From the NCBI RefSeq assembly GCF_013337115.1, contig NZ_SGWE01000004.1, positions 3,107,501 to 3,171,500 on the forward strand: 64,000 bases of DNA. The letters are read 5' to 3'. How positions within the stretch are numbered: position 1 is the first letter of the stretch; every line of letters starts with the position of its first letter. Shown here one piece after another: positions 39,061 to 48,662 of this stretch. The DNA comes from Deinococcus sp. JMULE3. GTDB taxonomy: Bacteria; Deinococcota; Deinococci; Deinococcales; Deinococcaceae. The notes beneath the pieces were generated by a model. That model was given only the letters and a program-made list of their open reading frames with translations. It was not told the DNA's origin and made no database searches. The translations under genes and the position numbers were made by a program.

Positions 39061-39924
39061 ATGGCCGACCTCGCCGTCCTGTACGACCGCATCCGCCCCG
39101 ACGAGAAGATGCTCTTCGAGGCCCTCGACGACCTCGGCGTTCCCTATGACAAGGTCTACACCCCCCAGCTGAAGGTCACCTTCGACGAGCAGGGCCGCGC
39201 GAACGTGCCCTGGAAGGTCGCCATCGAACGCTGCGTCAGCCAGAGCCGCGGGCACGGCGTGACCCGCGCGCTGGAGGGCTTCGGGGTGAAGGTCATCAAC
39301 CCCGCGCACGTCATCGAACTGTGCGGCGACAAGCTCGCCACGAACGCCGCCCTGCACGCCCACGGCCTCCCCACGCCCCGCACTGGGGTGGCCTTCGACG
39401 GCGACACCGCCCTGACCCTCATCGAGGAGATGGGCTACCCGGTCGTCCTGAAACCCACCGTGGGCTCGTGGGGCCGCATGGTCAGCCGCCTGAACGACCG
39501 CGCCGCCGCCGAGGCCGTCATCGAACACAAGGAAGTCCTGGGTGGGCCACAGCACGGGATCTTCTACGTGCAGGAACTCATCAACAAGCCCGGCCGGGAC
39601 ATCCGCGCGTTCGTGGTGGGCGGCGTGTGCATCGGCGCGATCTACCGCACCAGCGAACACTGGATCACGAACACCGCGCGCGGCGCGAAGGCCAGCAACT
39701 GCCCCGTCACGCCCGAGATGGCCGACCTCGCCGTGCGGGCCGCCGCCGCCGTGCACGGGCAGATCGTCGCCATCGACCTCGTCGAGGACCCCGCCGCACA
39801 GAACGAGTGGGGCGGCCTGAAGATCATCGAGATCAACCACACCATGGAATTCAAGAACTCGGTCGCCACGACCGGCGTGAACATTCCGCGCCTGATGGGC
39901 GAATACGCGATCAGCCTGCTGTAG
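39061..39924 (+). CDS. lysX: LysW:aminoadipate ligase LysX (RimK-type ATP-grasp)
   Basis: A 287-residue ATP-grasp enzyme joining alpha-aminoadipate to the C-terminal Glu of LysW. Blocks: [107 protein letters not shown] and [22 protein letters not shown]. The N-motif and metal-binding Glu/Asn are intact. GGAGA precedes the ATG by 8 nt. Last gene of the cluster; a hairpin terminator follows. Confidence 0.97.
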   Translation: MADLAVLYDRIRPDEKMLFEALDDLGVPYDKVYTPQLKVTFDEQGRANVPWKVAIERCVSQSRGHGVTRALEGFGVKVINPAHVIELCGDKLATNAALHAHGLPTPRTGVAFDGDTALTLIEEMGYPVVLKPTVGSWGRMVSRLNDRAAAEAVIEHKEVLGGPQHGIFYVQELINKPGRDIRAFVVGGVCIGAIYRTSEHWITNTARGAKASNCPVTPEMADLAVRAAAAVHGQIVAIDLVEDPAAQNEWGGLKIIEINHTMEFKNSVATTGVNIPRLMGEYAISLL

Positions 39925-39936
39925 GCGGCAAGCAAA

Positions 39937-39968
39937 GGAGGCTCGGTGCGCTACACACCGGGCCTCCC
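39937..39968. terminator. Terminator after lysX (convergent)
   Basis: GGAGGCTCGGTG pairs with CACCGGGCCTCC (one mismatch-containing bulge) around a 7-nt loop, between lysX and the convergent CBS gene. Confidence 0.65.
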
Positions 39969-39980
39969 ACGGCTGTGCGT

Positions 39981-40607
<627 letters not shown>

Positions 40608-40613
40608 GCCCGC

Positions 40614-40619
40614 AGTGTA
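40614..40619 (-). promoter_or_regulatory. -10 element of the CBS-ACT gene
   Basis: TACACT on the minus strand, 6 nt before the ATG at 40607; leaderless spacing. Confidence 0.55.
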
Positions 40620-40713
40620 CCCACTGCGCGCCGTCACACGTCCCGTCCCCCGGAATGGGAACGGTATGTGAAGCCCGTCAGGCGCCCTTCATTCGGCTCA
40701 GAAAGGCGCATGC

Positions 40714-40719
40714 TACGTT
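40714..40719 (+). promoter_or_regulatory. -10 element of the first Skp/OmpH gene
   Basis: TACGTT ends 7 nt before the ATG at 40727. Confidence 0.55.
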
Positions 40720-40726
40720 TCCAGGC

Positions 40727-41215
40727 ATGAAGATCAGCTCGAAACTCGTCGCCCCCGTGGCGCTCGCCGCTGCGTTCGGCCTCGGCATGGTCGCTCCCCA
40801 CGCCCAGACCACCCCCCAGAAGGTCGCGTTCGTGGACGTCAGCAAGCTCCTGACCGCGCACCCCAACGACAAGGCCATCAAGGACATCCAGGCGAAAGCT
40901 GAAGCGGAACTCGGCGCGATCGACAAGCAGATCAAGGCCATCGACGCCAAGGGCGCGAACGCCACCGCCGCCGAGAAGCAGACCCGCGACACGCTCGTCA
41001 AGACCATCCAGGCCAAGGCCGCCGACTACGACAAGCAGATCGACCCCAAGGTCACCCAGATCGAGCAGGCCGTCGACAAGGCCGTGAACGCCGTCGCCAA
41101 GAGCAACGGGTACAGCATCGTCATGGACAAGGGCGTCGCCGCCAAGAGTGGCCTCGTCATCTACGCCGACGACAGCACCGACCTGACCAGCGCCGTCGTC
41201 AAGAACATCAAGTAA
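40727..41215 (+). CDS. Skp/OmpH-family periplasmic chaperone-like protein 1
   Basis: A 162-residue exported protein. The signal ([20 protein letters not shown] to APHAQ) is followed by [20 protein letters not shown], the OmpH opening, a Lys/Ala-rich coiled coil (about residues 50-125) and the closing [26 protein letters not shown] strand pair. Skp-type trimers escort outer-membrane proteins. A paralogue follows at 41283, separated by a hairpin. Confidence 0.9.
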   Translation: MKISSKLVAPVALAAAFGLGMVAPHAQTTPQKVAFVDVSKLLTAHPNDKAIKDIQAKAEAELGAIDKQIKAIDAKGANATAAEKQTRDTLVKTIQAKAADYDKQIDPKVTQIEQAVDKAVNAVAKSNGYSIVMDKGVAAKSGLVIYADDSTDLTSAVVKNIK

Positions 41216-41222
41216 CCCACCC

Positions 41223-41261
41223 AGCGCCGGTCAAAGCCTGCCCGCAGGCCAGACCGGCGCT
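41223..41261 (+). terminator. Hairpin between the two Skp/OmpH genes
   Basis: AGCGCCGGTC and GACCGGCGCT form a perfect 10-bp stem; the loop holds a second stem (GCCTGC/GCAGGC). GCGCTTT follows. It may terminate or attenuate transcription into the second gene. Confidence 0.65.
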
Positions 41262-41282
41262 GCGCTTTACATGGAGGTTCAC

Positions 41283-41750
41283 ATGAACCGATTCCTGATC
41301 CTCGCACCACTGGCGCTTCTCGCGACCGTGCCCCACGCGCAGCAGAGCAAGAACCGCGTGGGCGTCGTGAACGTCCAGAACGTCATCAAGAACATGAGTG
41401 GCAGCAAGACCTACCTGGACCTGAACACCAAGTCCAGCGCCGACCTCAAGGCCCGGCAGGCCACCCTGCAGACCCTGGCTGGCAAGGCCGCGAAAGGCAC
41501 CGCCGCCGACAAGGCCGCGCTCACCAAGGCCCAGCAGGACTACGCCAAGGTCCGCGACGGGTACGTCAAGCAGATCGACGCGGCCTTCAAGCCCCTGGCC
41601 ACCAAGGTCAACACGGCCGTCGCCAAGGTCGCGAAGACCAACGGCTACAGCATCGTGCTGGACGCGAACGTCGCGAACGCCACGAACCTGATCGTCCACG
41701 CGAACACCGCCGTGGACCTCACCCAGGCCGTGCTGAAGGAAGTCAAGTAA
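41283..41750 (+). CDS. Skp/OmpH-family periplasmic chaperone-like protein 2
   Basis: A 155-residue paralogue of the preceding gene. Signal MNRFLILAPLALLATVPHAQ, then RVGVVNVQNVIKNMSGSKTYLDLN, an Ala/Lys-rich coiled coil, and NGYSIVLDANVANATNLIVHAN. GGAGG lies 5 nt before the ATG at 41283, which beats the ATG four codons earlier. The pair may form mixed trimers or serve different clients. A bidirectional hairpin ends the gene. Confidence 0.9.
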   Translation: MNRFLILAPLALLATVPHAQQSKNRVGVVNVQNVIKNMSGSKTYLDLNTKSSADLKARQATLQTLAGKAAKGTAADKAALTKAQQDYAKVRDGYVKQIDAAFKPLATKVNTAVAKVAKTNGYSIVLDANVANATNLIVHANTAVDLTQAVLKEVK

Positions 41751-41770
41751 CCGCCTACACCAGTGAACAG

Positions 41771-41805
41771 AGGAGGGGGAGACCGGTGATCGGCTCCCCC
41801 TCTTC
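41771..41805. terminator. Bidirectional terminator after the Skp/OmpH genes
   Basis: AGAGGAGGGGGAG-CCG pairs with CGG-CTCCCCCTCTT across GTGAT; the stem exceeds 11 bp and lies between convergent genes. Confidence 0.7.
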
Positions 41806-41825
41806 GACTGTGCGTGCCCGCAGGA

Positions 41826-42317
41826 TCAGAGTTTGACGGTCTCGTTCTCACCCTGGTGGGCGTGCTCGCCAGTCACGAGGCCCCTGGCGATCTGGATGAG
41901 GCTGCGGACCTTGCCGTCGCTCTCCCAGTATTCCGCGCCGTTCGCGGCGATGTGGATCAACTGGATGTTCGGGTCTTCCTTGCCCTGCGGGAAGTACGCC
42001 TTGTACATGTCGCTCCAGAGTTCGTCCAGCTTGGCGCGGTCCTCGACCAGTTTCGCCTCGCCGTTCACGCTGACGTACACGCCCTTGTCGGGGCGGGCGT
42101 AGCTGACGTTCACCTGTGGGTGGGCGCGCATCGCGGCGACCTGCTCGGTGTCCTTCCCGCCGATGAACCAGATGTCCCCGTCGAATTCCACCTCCTGGGT
42201 GGTCATGGGGTGCGCGTGCAGGTGACCCTCGGCCGTCTGGACGGTCAGCATGGCGAACTTCACGCCCTCGATCATGTCGGCCAGTTTCTTCACGTCATCG
42301 GAGTGCTGCTGTGTCAT
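41826..42317 (-). CDS. Pyridoxamine 5'-phosphate oxidase-family general stress protein
   Basis: A 163-residue split-barrel protein of the general stress protein 26 type. It has KLADMIEGVKFAMLTVQTAEGHLHAHPMTTQEVEFDG, IWFIGGKDTEQVAAMRAHPQVNVSYARP and YVSVNGEAKLVEDRAKLDELW, then AYFPQGKEDPNIQLIHI and EYWESDGKV near the end. Family members bind FMN or FAD. The physiological role is unknown. The start at 42317 follows family alignment (MTQQHSDDVKKLADM); GGAG is 8 nt upstream. Confidence 0.9.
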   Translation of the reverse strand: MTQQHSDDVKKLADMIEGVKFAMLTVQTAEGHLHAHPMTTQEVEFDGDIWFIGGKDTEQVAAMRAHPQVNVSYARPDKGVYVSVNGEAKLVEDRAKLDELWSDMYKAYFPQGKEDPNIQLIHIAANGAEYWESDGKVRSLIQIARGLVTGEHAHQGENETVKL

Positions 42318-42397
42318 GCCCGGAGCCTCCCACCCGAGTGCAGCGCAGAATGCAGCCGTCGGCACCGTGTGAACGCCTCCCGAAGCCCTCGTGAACG

Positions 42398-42420
42398 CCC
42401 CCTCACGGTGACATGAGGGG
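42398..42420 (-). terminator. Hairpin downstream of the HAD gene
   Basis: CCCCCTCA (42398-42405) and TGAGGGG (42414-42420) pair around an 8-nt loop, 11 nt beyond the HAD stop codon on the minus strand. No clear U-tract. Confidence 0.5.
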
Positions 42421-42430
42421 CACGCGGTAA

Positions 42431-43104
42431 TCAGGCGGACAGCCCCAGCGCCTCCTGCAATTCCCGGTGCGAGCGCAGCACCCGCGCCGCCCCGATGGCC
42501 TGCATCTGCGCGGCGCTGTCCGGGTGGATGTGTCCGGCGGCGAGCAGCGCGAACAGGGTCGCGCCCGCCGCCACCCCGGCGGTGCCGCCCGGCACGGAAT
42601 CCTCGACGACCACGCAGCGCGTGACGTCCACGCCCAGCCGGGCCGCCGCGAACACGTACAGCTCGGGGTGCGGCTTGCCCCGCCCGCCCACCCACGACGG
42701 ATCGTAGGCGTGTTCCCCGACCAGGTCCGCCAGTCCCGACGCGCGGAGCTTCAGGTGCAGTCGCCCCCTTTCACTGTTGCTCGCCACCGCGAACGGAATG
42801 CCCGCCGCGCGCAGGGCCAGCAGCGTCTCCCGCGCGCCCTGAATGGCCGGGAGGTCATGGAACGCCTGATTGAAGCGTTCCTCCAGCACTGGCAGGAACG
42901 CGTCGGACGCCGTCCAGCCGTGCAGCTCCTGAAGGCGCAGCAGCACGTTCGGGAACGTCTGCCCGACTGCCAGATGCGAGAACTCGTTCGCCGGAATGGG
43001 CAGGCCGTGCTCGGCCAGCGTCCGCACCCACACCCCCTCTCGGCGAGGTGCTCGCTGTCCACCAGCACGCCGTCCAGATCGAACAGAACCCCCTCGAACG
43101 GCAT
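42431..43104 (-). pseudogene. HAD-superfamily phosphatase with a one-base frame break
   Basis: The N-terminus [20 protein letters not shown] is in one frame and the rest ([72 protein letters not shown]) in another. The break lies at a run of five C (43033-43037; G on the coding strand); one more base would restore a continuous protein of about 224 residues with all four HAD motifs (DLDG, SNS, K-P, EDS). The 5' ATG shares a base with the HIT stop (TGATG), so the start is firm. Cause: sequencing or assembly indel, a fresh pseudogene, or phase variation. Confidence 0.85.
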
Positions 43105-43442
43105 CAGGTGTCGCTGTCCGGGCCGTGCTCCCAGCCCGCCAGGACGTGAATGTGCGTGTGGAAGATGACCTGACCGCCTCCGGTCCCGCAGTTCACGAGC
43201 AGCCGGTAATCCTCGGCGTGCATCCGCGCCACCTTCACCGCCGTCAGCCACAACTCGCCCATCTCGGCGGCGTCCGTGATCGCGTCCACGCGGGGCGTCA
43301 TGCGCTTGGGAATCACCAGCAGGTGAATCGGGGCCTTCGGGGCGATGTCCCGGATGGCGATGTACTTCTCATCCTCGAACACGACGTCACTGGGAATCTC
43401 CCGCGCGATGATCCGCTCGAACAGGGTGGGCTGGTCACTCAT
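43104..43442 (-). CDS. HIT-family hydrolase (HINT-like)
   Basis: A 112-residue histidine-triad protein. It opens [20 protein letters not shown] and has [40 protein letters not shown] with the HxHxH triad. HINT proteins hydrolyse purine nucleoside phosphoramidates and aminoacyl-AMP. The start at 43442 is supported by TAGAGT 7 nt upstream. The HAD gene is coupled downstream. Confidence 0.95.
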   Translation of the reverse strand: MSDQPTLFERIIAREIPSDVVFEDEKYIAIRDIAPKAPIHLLVIPKRMTPRVDAITDAAEMGELWLTAVKVARMHAEDYRLLVNCGTGGGQVIFHTHIHVLAGWEHGPDSDT

Positions 43443-43449
43443 GCCGCCC

Positions 43450-43455
43450 ACTCTA
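43450..43455 (-). promoter_or_regulatory. -10 element of the HIT/HAD operon
   Basis: TAGAGT on the minus strand ends 7 nt before the ATG at 43442. Confidence 0.55.
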
Positions 43456-43647
43456 CCCACCCCACTCGCCTTCATGTGGCATTCACGCTCAACCCGGCCG
43501 TGATCCAATCAGCTCCCCTCCCGCATATGGCTGGATGTCAAGAACGAACCCCGCCACCCGGCAGCGGTTCACCCACCCCACCTCCCACCCCCGAACCGGA
43601 CGCCCCGCAAGAGGCGTTCACGGGCGACCACACCCAGGAGCACCACC

Positions 43648-44577
43648 ATGAGCCACGACACCGAACAGCAGATCATCACCGACGCCACCAACGAAACCGC
43701 CATGAACCGCCGCGCCGCCATGGGCTTCCTCGGCAAACTCGGCCTCGGCGCCGCCGCCATGGGCCTCGCCGCGGGCAGCACCGCCAGCGCCGCTCCCGCC
43801 AAGAACATCGACGGAGACGTCCTGAACTTCGCCCTGAACCTCGAATACCTCGAAGCGGCCTTCTACCTCGCCGCCGTGGGCCGCGTGAACGAACTGCGCA
43901 AGATCGGCGGCGGCGCCGACATCCGCCTGCCCGCCGGGCTCGACCAGGACCGCGGCATGCAGTTCAAGGACGGCAACGTCCAGGCCCTCGCCCGCGACAT
44001 CGCCGAGGACGAACTGCAGCACGTCAAGTTCCTGCACGGCGCACTCGGCAAGGCCGCCGCGCCCCGCCCCGTCATCGACCTGAACGGCGCCTTCCGCGCC
44101 GCCGGACAGGCCGCCAGCGGCGGGAAGATCGACGGCTTCAACCCCTTCGCCAACGACCTGTTCTTCCTGCACGGCGCGTTCATCTTCGAGGACGTGGGCG
44201 TCACTGCCTACAACGGCGCCGCGACCCTGATCACGAACCCCGCGTACCTGCAGGCGGCCGCCGGCATCCTCGCCGTCGAGGCGTACCACGGCGGCGCGAT
44301 CCGCAGCATGCTCTTCCAGCAGCGTCAGGTCAGCGCCGCCGCCGGACTGTACGTCGGGCAGGTCGTCCAGGCCATCAGCAACCTGCGCGGCAAGGTCGGC
44401 GGCATGAAAGACCAGGGCCTCACGGATGCCAAGGGCATGGCCGTCATCGCCCCCGCCGACGCGAACGGCATCGCCTTCCCCCGCAGCACCCGCGAAGTGC
44501 TGAACATCGTCTACCTCGCCCCCGGCGCGAAGAAAGGCGGCTTCTACCCCAACGGCCTGAACGGCAACATCAAGTAA
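43648..44577 (+). CDS. Tat-exported ferritin-like domain protein (desiccation-related type)
   Basis: A 309-residue protein. The N-terminus [20 protein letters not shown] carries a twin-arginine signal ending at ASAAPA. The mature protein is a Ferritin_2-type four-helix bundle: [56 protein letters not shown] and [20 protein letters not shown]. The Glu and Glu-x-x-His pairs could bind a dimetal centre. The family includes plant desiccation-related PCC13-62 and deinococcal proteins, so a role in oxidative or drying stress is plausible but inferred. AGGAG precedes the ATG by 8 nt. Two hairpins follow. Confidence 0.93.
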   Translation: MSHDTEQQIITDATNETAMNRRAAMGFLGKLGLGAAAMGLAAGSTASAAPAKNIDGDVLNFALNLEYLEAAFYLAAVGRVNELRKIGGGADIRLPAGLDQDRGMQFKDGNVQALARDIAEDELQHVKFLHGALGKAAAPRPVIDLNGAFRAAGQAASGGKIDGFNPFANDLFFLHGAFIFEDVGVTAYNGAATLITNPAYLQAAAGILAVEAYHGGAIRSMLFQQRQVSAAAGLYVGQVVQAISNLRGKVGGMKDQGLTDAKGMAVIAPADANGIAFPRSTREVLNIVYLAPGAKKGGFYPNGLNGNIK

Positions 44578-44587
44578 GCGGCCAGGC

Positions 44588-44623
44588 GAGGGGGATGGAG
44601 CAGGGACGCGCTTCATTCCCCTC
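44588..44623 (+). terminator. Terminator after the ferritin-like gene
   Basis: GAGGGGGATG pairs with CATTCCCCTC over a 10-bp arm with one G-T pair. Confidence 0.6.
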
Positions 44624-44706
44624 CCTGTATGGATAGGCCAGCGTGAACCGGCGGCCTTGACGCATCGGCCCACCAACTCGTGTCGATCCAGCCGTTTCGA
44701 GACGGA

Positions 44707-44754
44707 AGCAGCAGACCTCCAGGCGTGATTCACCATGCCCGGAGGTCTGCTGCT
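44707..44754. terminator. Large perfect hairpin between convergent genes
   Basis: AGCAGCAGACCTCC and GGAGGTCTGCTGCT are perfect 14-bp complements around a 20-nt loop, extended by CGGA/TCCG after a 2-nt bulge. A third copy of GGAGGTCTG lies at 44767-44775. It probably terminates the downstream minus-strand gene and reinforces termination of the ferritin-like gene. Confidence 0.65.
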
Positions 44755-44799
44755 CATCCGGAACGGGAGGTCTGTTAGAGCGAGCCGCCACAGCCCGGC

Positions 44800-45594
44800 T
44801 CATCGCCTGAGGTCAGAACGGAACTGGTCGCACATCACACCAAACTCCTGTTGAAGCGCAGGGGACAGTTCAGCGGTCGTGAAATACCACTTCCGTGCAC
44901 TGTCGCTGATGGGAAGGTCCGCAAGGCTCGACACTTCCGCCTCTACCCCGAAACACTTCAATTCCTCGCGACTCGGAGCCCAGAAATATGGAAGTGGCAG
45001 CCCTGGAAGGCGGCGCGCGCCATCCGTTGCGGCCCGCTGGGCGAACACGGACTCGACCGCCCTGCCCGAAAAAACCACGAAATTAGGATTTAACCCGAAC
45101 TCCTGGGCAAAGGCAGCGCGGTCGCTCGCCGCATCTGATCTGCATCCGAGCAGACCCGTACAGGGCGCGACGTACGTAGACTGCTCACCGCCATGAAACA
45201 GCAGAATCGTCGGTTGTCCCCACTGCGCGCCCGGTACCCCGGCCACATAATTTGCGCACGAGCTGACGCAGTACCCTCTGATCGTCAGGTTGATGCGGTG
45301 GGATTTCATCCAACGGGCAATCTGCTGCGCTTCTTCTGAACGCCCACCGAAACTCTGGAAGATCAGTTTCGACCCATCAGGCACCTCCTTCCTGAGACGT
45401 TCCGCAGTGCCGAAATTGATTGGCCCGACGAACGAGTAGGCCCCCAGTCGGGCATCGTATGTGATCTCCGGCTGCTGAGTCAGGAGTTTGACGTACGTGC
45501 ATGACGACAGCGCGAGCAGCACGCTGCCCACCACGAGCGCGCGCAGGCCGAGAACACCGGAGGGTACTCTTCGGCCCCACAGTGGCTTGAACAT
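44800..45594 (-). CDS. Predicted lipoprotein with ClpP/crotonase-like periplasmic fold (COG3904-like)
   Basis: A 264-residue protein. Signal: GLRALVVGSVLLALSS then Cys (lipobox). The core is SKLIFQSFGGRSEEAQQIAR, HRINLTIRGYCVSSCANYVAG and GQPTILLFHGG: a glycine-rich loop, a Ser inside C-V-S-S-C-A and a following helix, as in predicted periplasmic ClpP-like proteins. A later Cys pair (PCTGLLGC) and EELKCFGVEAEV follow. No substrate is known. The region is AT-richer than its neighbours and uses A/T-ending codons (for example AAATATGGAAG around 44986), hinting at recent acquisition. TACAAT 7 nt upstream supports the start. Confidence 0.8.
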   Translation of the reverse strand: MFKPLWGRRVPSGVLGLRALVVGSVLLALSSCTYVKLLTQQPEITYDARLGAYSFVGPINFGTAERLRKEVPDGSKLIFQSFGGRSEEAQQIARWMKSHRINLTIRGYCVSSCANYVAGVPGAQWGQPTILLFHGGEQSTYVAPCTGLLGCRSDAASDRAAFAQEFGLNPNFVVFSGRAVESVFAQRAATDGARRLPGLPLPYFWAPSREELKCFGVEAEVSSLADLPISDSARKWYFTTAELSPALQQEFGVMCDQFRSDLRR

Positions 45595-45601
45595 GCCGTG
45601 A

Positions 45602-45607
45602 ATTGTA
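45602..45607 (-). promoter_or_regulatory. -10 element of the ClpP-like lipoprotein gene
   Basis: TACAAT on the minus strand ends 7 nt before the ATG at 45594. The rest of the 243-bp gap to 45837 shows no convincing gene; it has a small hairpin GCTCC/GGAGC at 45708-45720. Confidence 0.6.
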
Positions 45608-45837
45608 GTTGCCGAACAGCCTTGCCAGGAACGAACCTGGGCGATGCGGCCGTGACATGGAGCCGATGTCCCCGACCGCGACCCCCACAACGGGAGGGCT
45701 TACGGTTGCTCCGCTGGAGCGCCGACCAGCATGCGCGGCGACAACCCCCGTGGCCGGTTCTCCTCCTACCCAGAGCACCCGGTACTCCAGTCCATCCGGC
45801 CGAATTCCGGCAGATTTACCCTGCGTCGGTCAGTACC

Positions 45838-46194
45838 TCACCGCTCTGACCGGCGGGTGTTGTCCAGCGCCGCCCGGTACGACTCCACCGACTCGCCGGG
45901 GCAGGACAATGGATGCAGCTGCACCAGCTGCCGCCACGACTCGACCCGCTGGTCGTCCAGCATCACCTGCGGTTTGGGCAGGAACGCCGTGAACATGCCC
46001 TCCAGGCCCACCTCACGCGCACTGTCCCGCGCGTACTCGGCCCCACCGGAACTCCAGCAGTACAACTCCGAGCCCTGCGCCGCCAGCTCCCGCACATGTG
46101 CGATCGCGCCGGGAATCGGCACCCGCGACCGCCCCACGTTCCGCACCAGCGTCTCGTCCACATCCACGTACACGATCAATGGGGTAGGGGTCAT
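45838..46194 (-). CDS. Small HAD-like hydrolase
   Basis: A 118-residue protein with the HAD catalytic order compressed: VYVDVDETLVRNVGRSRVP (DxDxT), LYCWSSGGAEYARDSAREVG (motif II Ser), FLPKPQVMLDDQRVESW (motif III Lys and motif IV DD). The cap domain is absent. It may be a small-molecule or polynucleotide phosphatase. The ATG shares a base with the recG stop (TGATG), so it is coupled to recG. It ends VESYRAALDNTRRSER. Confidence 0.82.
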   Translation of the reverse strand: MTPTPLIVYVDVDETLVRNVGRSRVPIPGAIAHVRELAAQGSELYCWSSGGAEYARDSAREVGLEGMFTAFLPKPQVMLDDQRVESWRQLVQLHPLSCPGESVESYRAALDNTRRSER

Positions 46195-48542
46195 CAGATC
46201 ACTTCTCTGTAGGCGACGCTCTGGCTGCGGTTCTGGAGTTCGCTGCGGAGGTACTGGAGGCGGGGGTGTTCCAGTTTCGGGTCGTGCGCGAGGATGTGTT
46301 TGGCGAGTTCGCGGGCCTGTTCGATGATCTGCGTGTCGTTGGCGAGGTCGGCGAGGCGCAGGTCGGGGATGCCGCTCTGGCGGGTGCCGCGGATCTCGCC
46401 GGGGCCGCGGAGTTTCAGGTCGGCTTCCGCGATGACGAAGCCGTCGGTGCTGCTTTCGATGATCTTGAGGCGCTGACGGGTTTTCTTGCTGTGTTCCCCG
46501 GCGATGAGGACGCAGTAGCTCTGGGCGCTGCCCCGGCCGACGCGGCCGCGCAGCTGGTGCAGCTGGGCGAGGCCGAAGCGTTCGGCGTTCTCGATGACCA
46601 TGACGGTGGCGTTGGGGACGTCCACGCCGACCTCGATGACGGTGGTGGACACGAGGATGTCGAAGTCGTGCGCGCGGAAGCGGTCCATGACATGGTCTTT
46701 CTCGGCGGCGCTCATCTTTCCGTGCAGCAGGTCGATGCGCGCTTCGGGGAGGATGGTCTTGAGGTCGTCGGCGAGCTGCGTGGCGGCGAGGAGTTCGAGG
46801 TTCTCGTTCTCCTCGATGAGGGCCGTGACGACGAACGCCTGCCGCCCCTCGCGGATCTGGCGCATGACGAATCCATACGCCTGCTGCCGGGCGGTGTCCT
46901 GGATGAGTTTGGTTTCGATGGGCGTGCGGCCTGGTGGGAGTTCGTCGATGATGCTGAGTTCCAGGTCGCCGTACGCGGTGAGCGCCAGCGAGCGGGGGAT
47001 TGGCGTGGCGCTCATGACGAGCACGTCGGGGCGGCCCGCGAGGAGTTTGCGGCGCTGCTGCACGCCGAAGCGGTGTTCCTCGTCCACGACGGCCAGCCCG
47101 AGGTTGTCGAAGCGGACGTTCTCCTGAATGAGCGCCTGGGTGCCCACGACGACGTCCACGTCCCCTTCCGCGATGCGGGTCTGCATTTCCAGTTTCGTCT
47201 TGGGGGTCATCGCGCCGATCAGCAGGCCCACGCGGATGTCGAGCTGCCCGAGGTACCCGACGAGGTTCGCGTAGTGCTGCCGCGCGAGGATCTCGGTGGG
47301 GGCCATCAGCGCGCCCTGGTAGCCGTCCCGCACGGCGAGGTACAGGGCGCAGGCGGCCACGGCGGTCTTCCCGCTGCCGACGTCTCCCTGGACGAGGCGG
47401 GCCATCTGGCGGTCGCTGCGCATGTCGTCCGTGATTTCCAGCAGGACGCGCCGCTGCGCGTTCGTGAAGCGGAAGGGAAGGGCGCCCTCGAAGGTGTGGA
47501 TGTCGTCGCCCCTGGCGTTGAAGCGTTTGCCCTGCAGCACGGCGTCCTCGCCCTGGAGGAGCATGCGGAGTTCCAGGAACAGGTACTCGTCGAAGCGCAG
47601 GCGGTGGTTCGCGCGGCTCAGGTGCGCCTCGTCCGCGGGGAAGTGGATGCCCCACAGCGCGTCGCTCAGGTCCGTCACGCCGTACTGCCGCCGCCAGTGA
47701 GCGGGCAGGTAATCGTCCAGTGGCACGGCCTGCAGGGTGCGGAACGCGGCGCGACGCAGGAACTCCTGCGAGATACCGTCCTTCGCGTCGTACACGCCCA
47801 CGATCCGCCCGGTCGATAGGGAATCCTGCGCGCCGTCCACCGTCTCCAGGTGCTCCACGCTCAGCTGCACGGTCCGCCCGAAGCGTTTCACGCGGCCCGT
47901 CAGGACCAGCCGCGCCCCCTCGCGCAGCTGCTTTTCCACCCACGGCTGATTGAACCACGTCGCCTTCACGCGGCCCCCGGACGGCGTTTCCAGCGTCACG
48001 TCCAGGATCTGCATGCCGGGCTTGGGACTGCGGCGGGACTTGGCGACCACGCGGCCCTCCACCGTGACCTTCTGCCCCTCCTCGACCTCGGACAGGTCGG
48101 GCAGGGCGCGGCGGTCCTCGTGGCGGTGCGGGTAGGCGTGCAGCACGTCGCGCAGCAGGTGCAGGCCCAGTGTGTGCAGCTTGCGCGCGCCGCCGGGGCC
48201 AGTGTCGAGCCGCTCGACCGGCGCGTCTGGCGGGAGGCGCTCGCCGGGCTCGGCGGTGGGCACGGCGACCCGCTTGGCGACCGGGGCGGCGCGGGTCGCG
48301 GTCTTCTGGCTGTCGGGTTCGGTCAGCAGGTCCAGCGCCGCGCGCAGGGCCACCTCGCGCCCCTGGGCGTCCAGGCCCGCGTACCCAGCCAGGGCCTCAC
48401 GCACCTTCGGGAAGGGGTTCCCCAGCGGCGAGGCCAGCAGTTTCTCCACGCCGCCCGCCACCACGCGGTTCTGGCAGCCAGACGCCAGCTCTGCCGCCAG
48501 GGGTCGCCGCAGTTTCTCCCGTAATTCCGCCACCGTCGCCAT
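46194..48542 (-). CDS. recG: ATP-dependent DNA helicase RecG
   Basis: A 782-residue branch-migrating helicase that remodels stalled forks and Holliday junctions. Order: helical N-extension (about residues 1-100), wedge/OB domain ([20 protein letters not shown]), QGDVGSGKT (Walker A), [38 protein letters not shown] (DEEH box), [17 protein letters not shown], then [31 protein letters not shown] motifs and QLRGRVGRG. The N-extension is typical of deinococcal RecG. I prefer the ATG at 48542; TAGGCT ends 9 nt upstream. A GTG three codons earlier is possible. Confidence 0.97.
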   Translation of the reverse strand: MATVAELREKLRRPLAAELASGCQNRVVAGGVEKLLASPLGNPFPKVREALAGYAGLDAQGREVALRAALDLLTEPDSQKTATRAAPVAKRVAVPTAEPGERLPPDAPVERLDTGPGGARKLHTLGLHLLRDVLHAYPHRHEDRRALPDLSEVEEGQKVTVEGRVVAKSRRSPKPGMQILDVTLETPSGGRVKATWFNQPWVEKQLREGARLVLTGRVKRFGRTVQLSVEHLETVDGAQDSLSTGRIVGVYDAKDGISQEFLRRAAFRTLQAVPLDDYLPAHWRRQYGVTDLSDALWGIHFPADEAHLSRANHRLRFDEYLFLELRMLLQGEDAVLQGKRFNARGDDIHTFEGALPFRFTNAQRRVLLEITDDMRSDRQMARLVQGDVGSGKTAVAACALYLAVRDGYQGALMAPTEILARQHYANLVGYLGQLDIRVGLLIGAMTPKTKLEMQTRIAEGDVDVVVGTQALIQENVRFDNLGLAVVDEEHRFGVQQRRKLLAGRPDVLVMSATPIPRSLALTAYGDLELSIIDELPPGRTPIETKLIQDTARQQAYGFVMRQIREGRQAFVVTALIEENENLELLAATQLADDLKTILPEARIDLLHGKMSAAEKDHVMDRFRAHDFDILVSTTVIEVGVDVPNATVMVIENAERFGLAQLHQLRGRVGRGSAQSYCVLIAGEHSKKTRQRLKIIESSTDGFVIAEADLKLRGPGEIRGTRQSGIPDLRLADLANDTQIIEQARELAKHILAHDPKLEHPRLQYLRSELQNRSQSVAYREVI

Positions 48543-48594
48543 CGAGCACACAGCCTAGCAGAGCGGACTAGATTATGTGCGGGACAGAATGCTG

Positions 48595-48662
48595 GTGGGT
48601 CGAAGGGTCTAAGCATCAAAGGGAAATACCGTAGACGCTTGGACCCTCGACCCTCAGACCTC
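48595..48662. repeat. Heptamer-armed hairpin H3
   Basis: Left arm GGGTCGA-AGGGTCT-AAGC (48597-48614). The right arm (48637-48661), read on the minus strand, is TGAGGTC-TGAGGGTCGA-GGGTCCA-AGC. The 7-nt unit GGGTCNA recurs, and the arms pair over about 17 bp around a loop of 22 nt. It lies between the LON-domain gene and recG; the LON stop TGA is within it. Confidence 0.7.

Noticed and set aside
45595..45837. Possible gene in the 243-bp gap between the ClpP-like lipoprotein and the small HAD gene
   Set aside because: Short frames exist on both strands, but none has a start signal, a hydrophobic pattern or a recognisable motif; only a -10 for the neighbouring gene is supported.
45838..47958. 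706-codon minus-strand frame joining the small HAD protein to a stretch across recG
   Set aside because: The upstream part is recG read in the wrong frame (Arg/Pro/Gly-rich); only the last 118 codons form a recognisable HAD protein with its own start.
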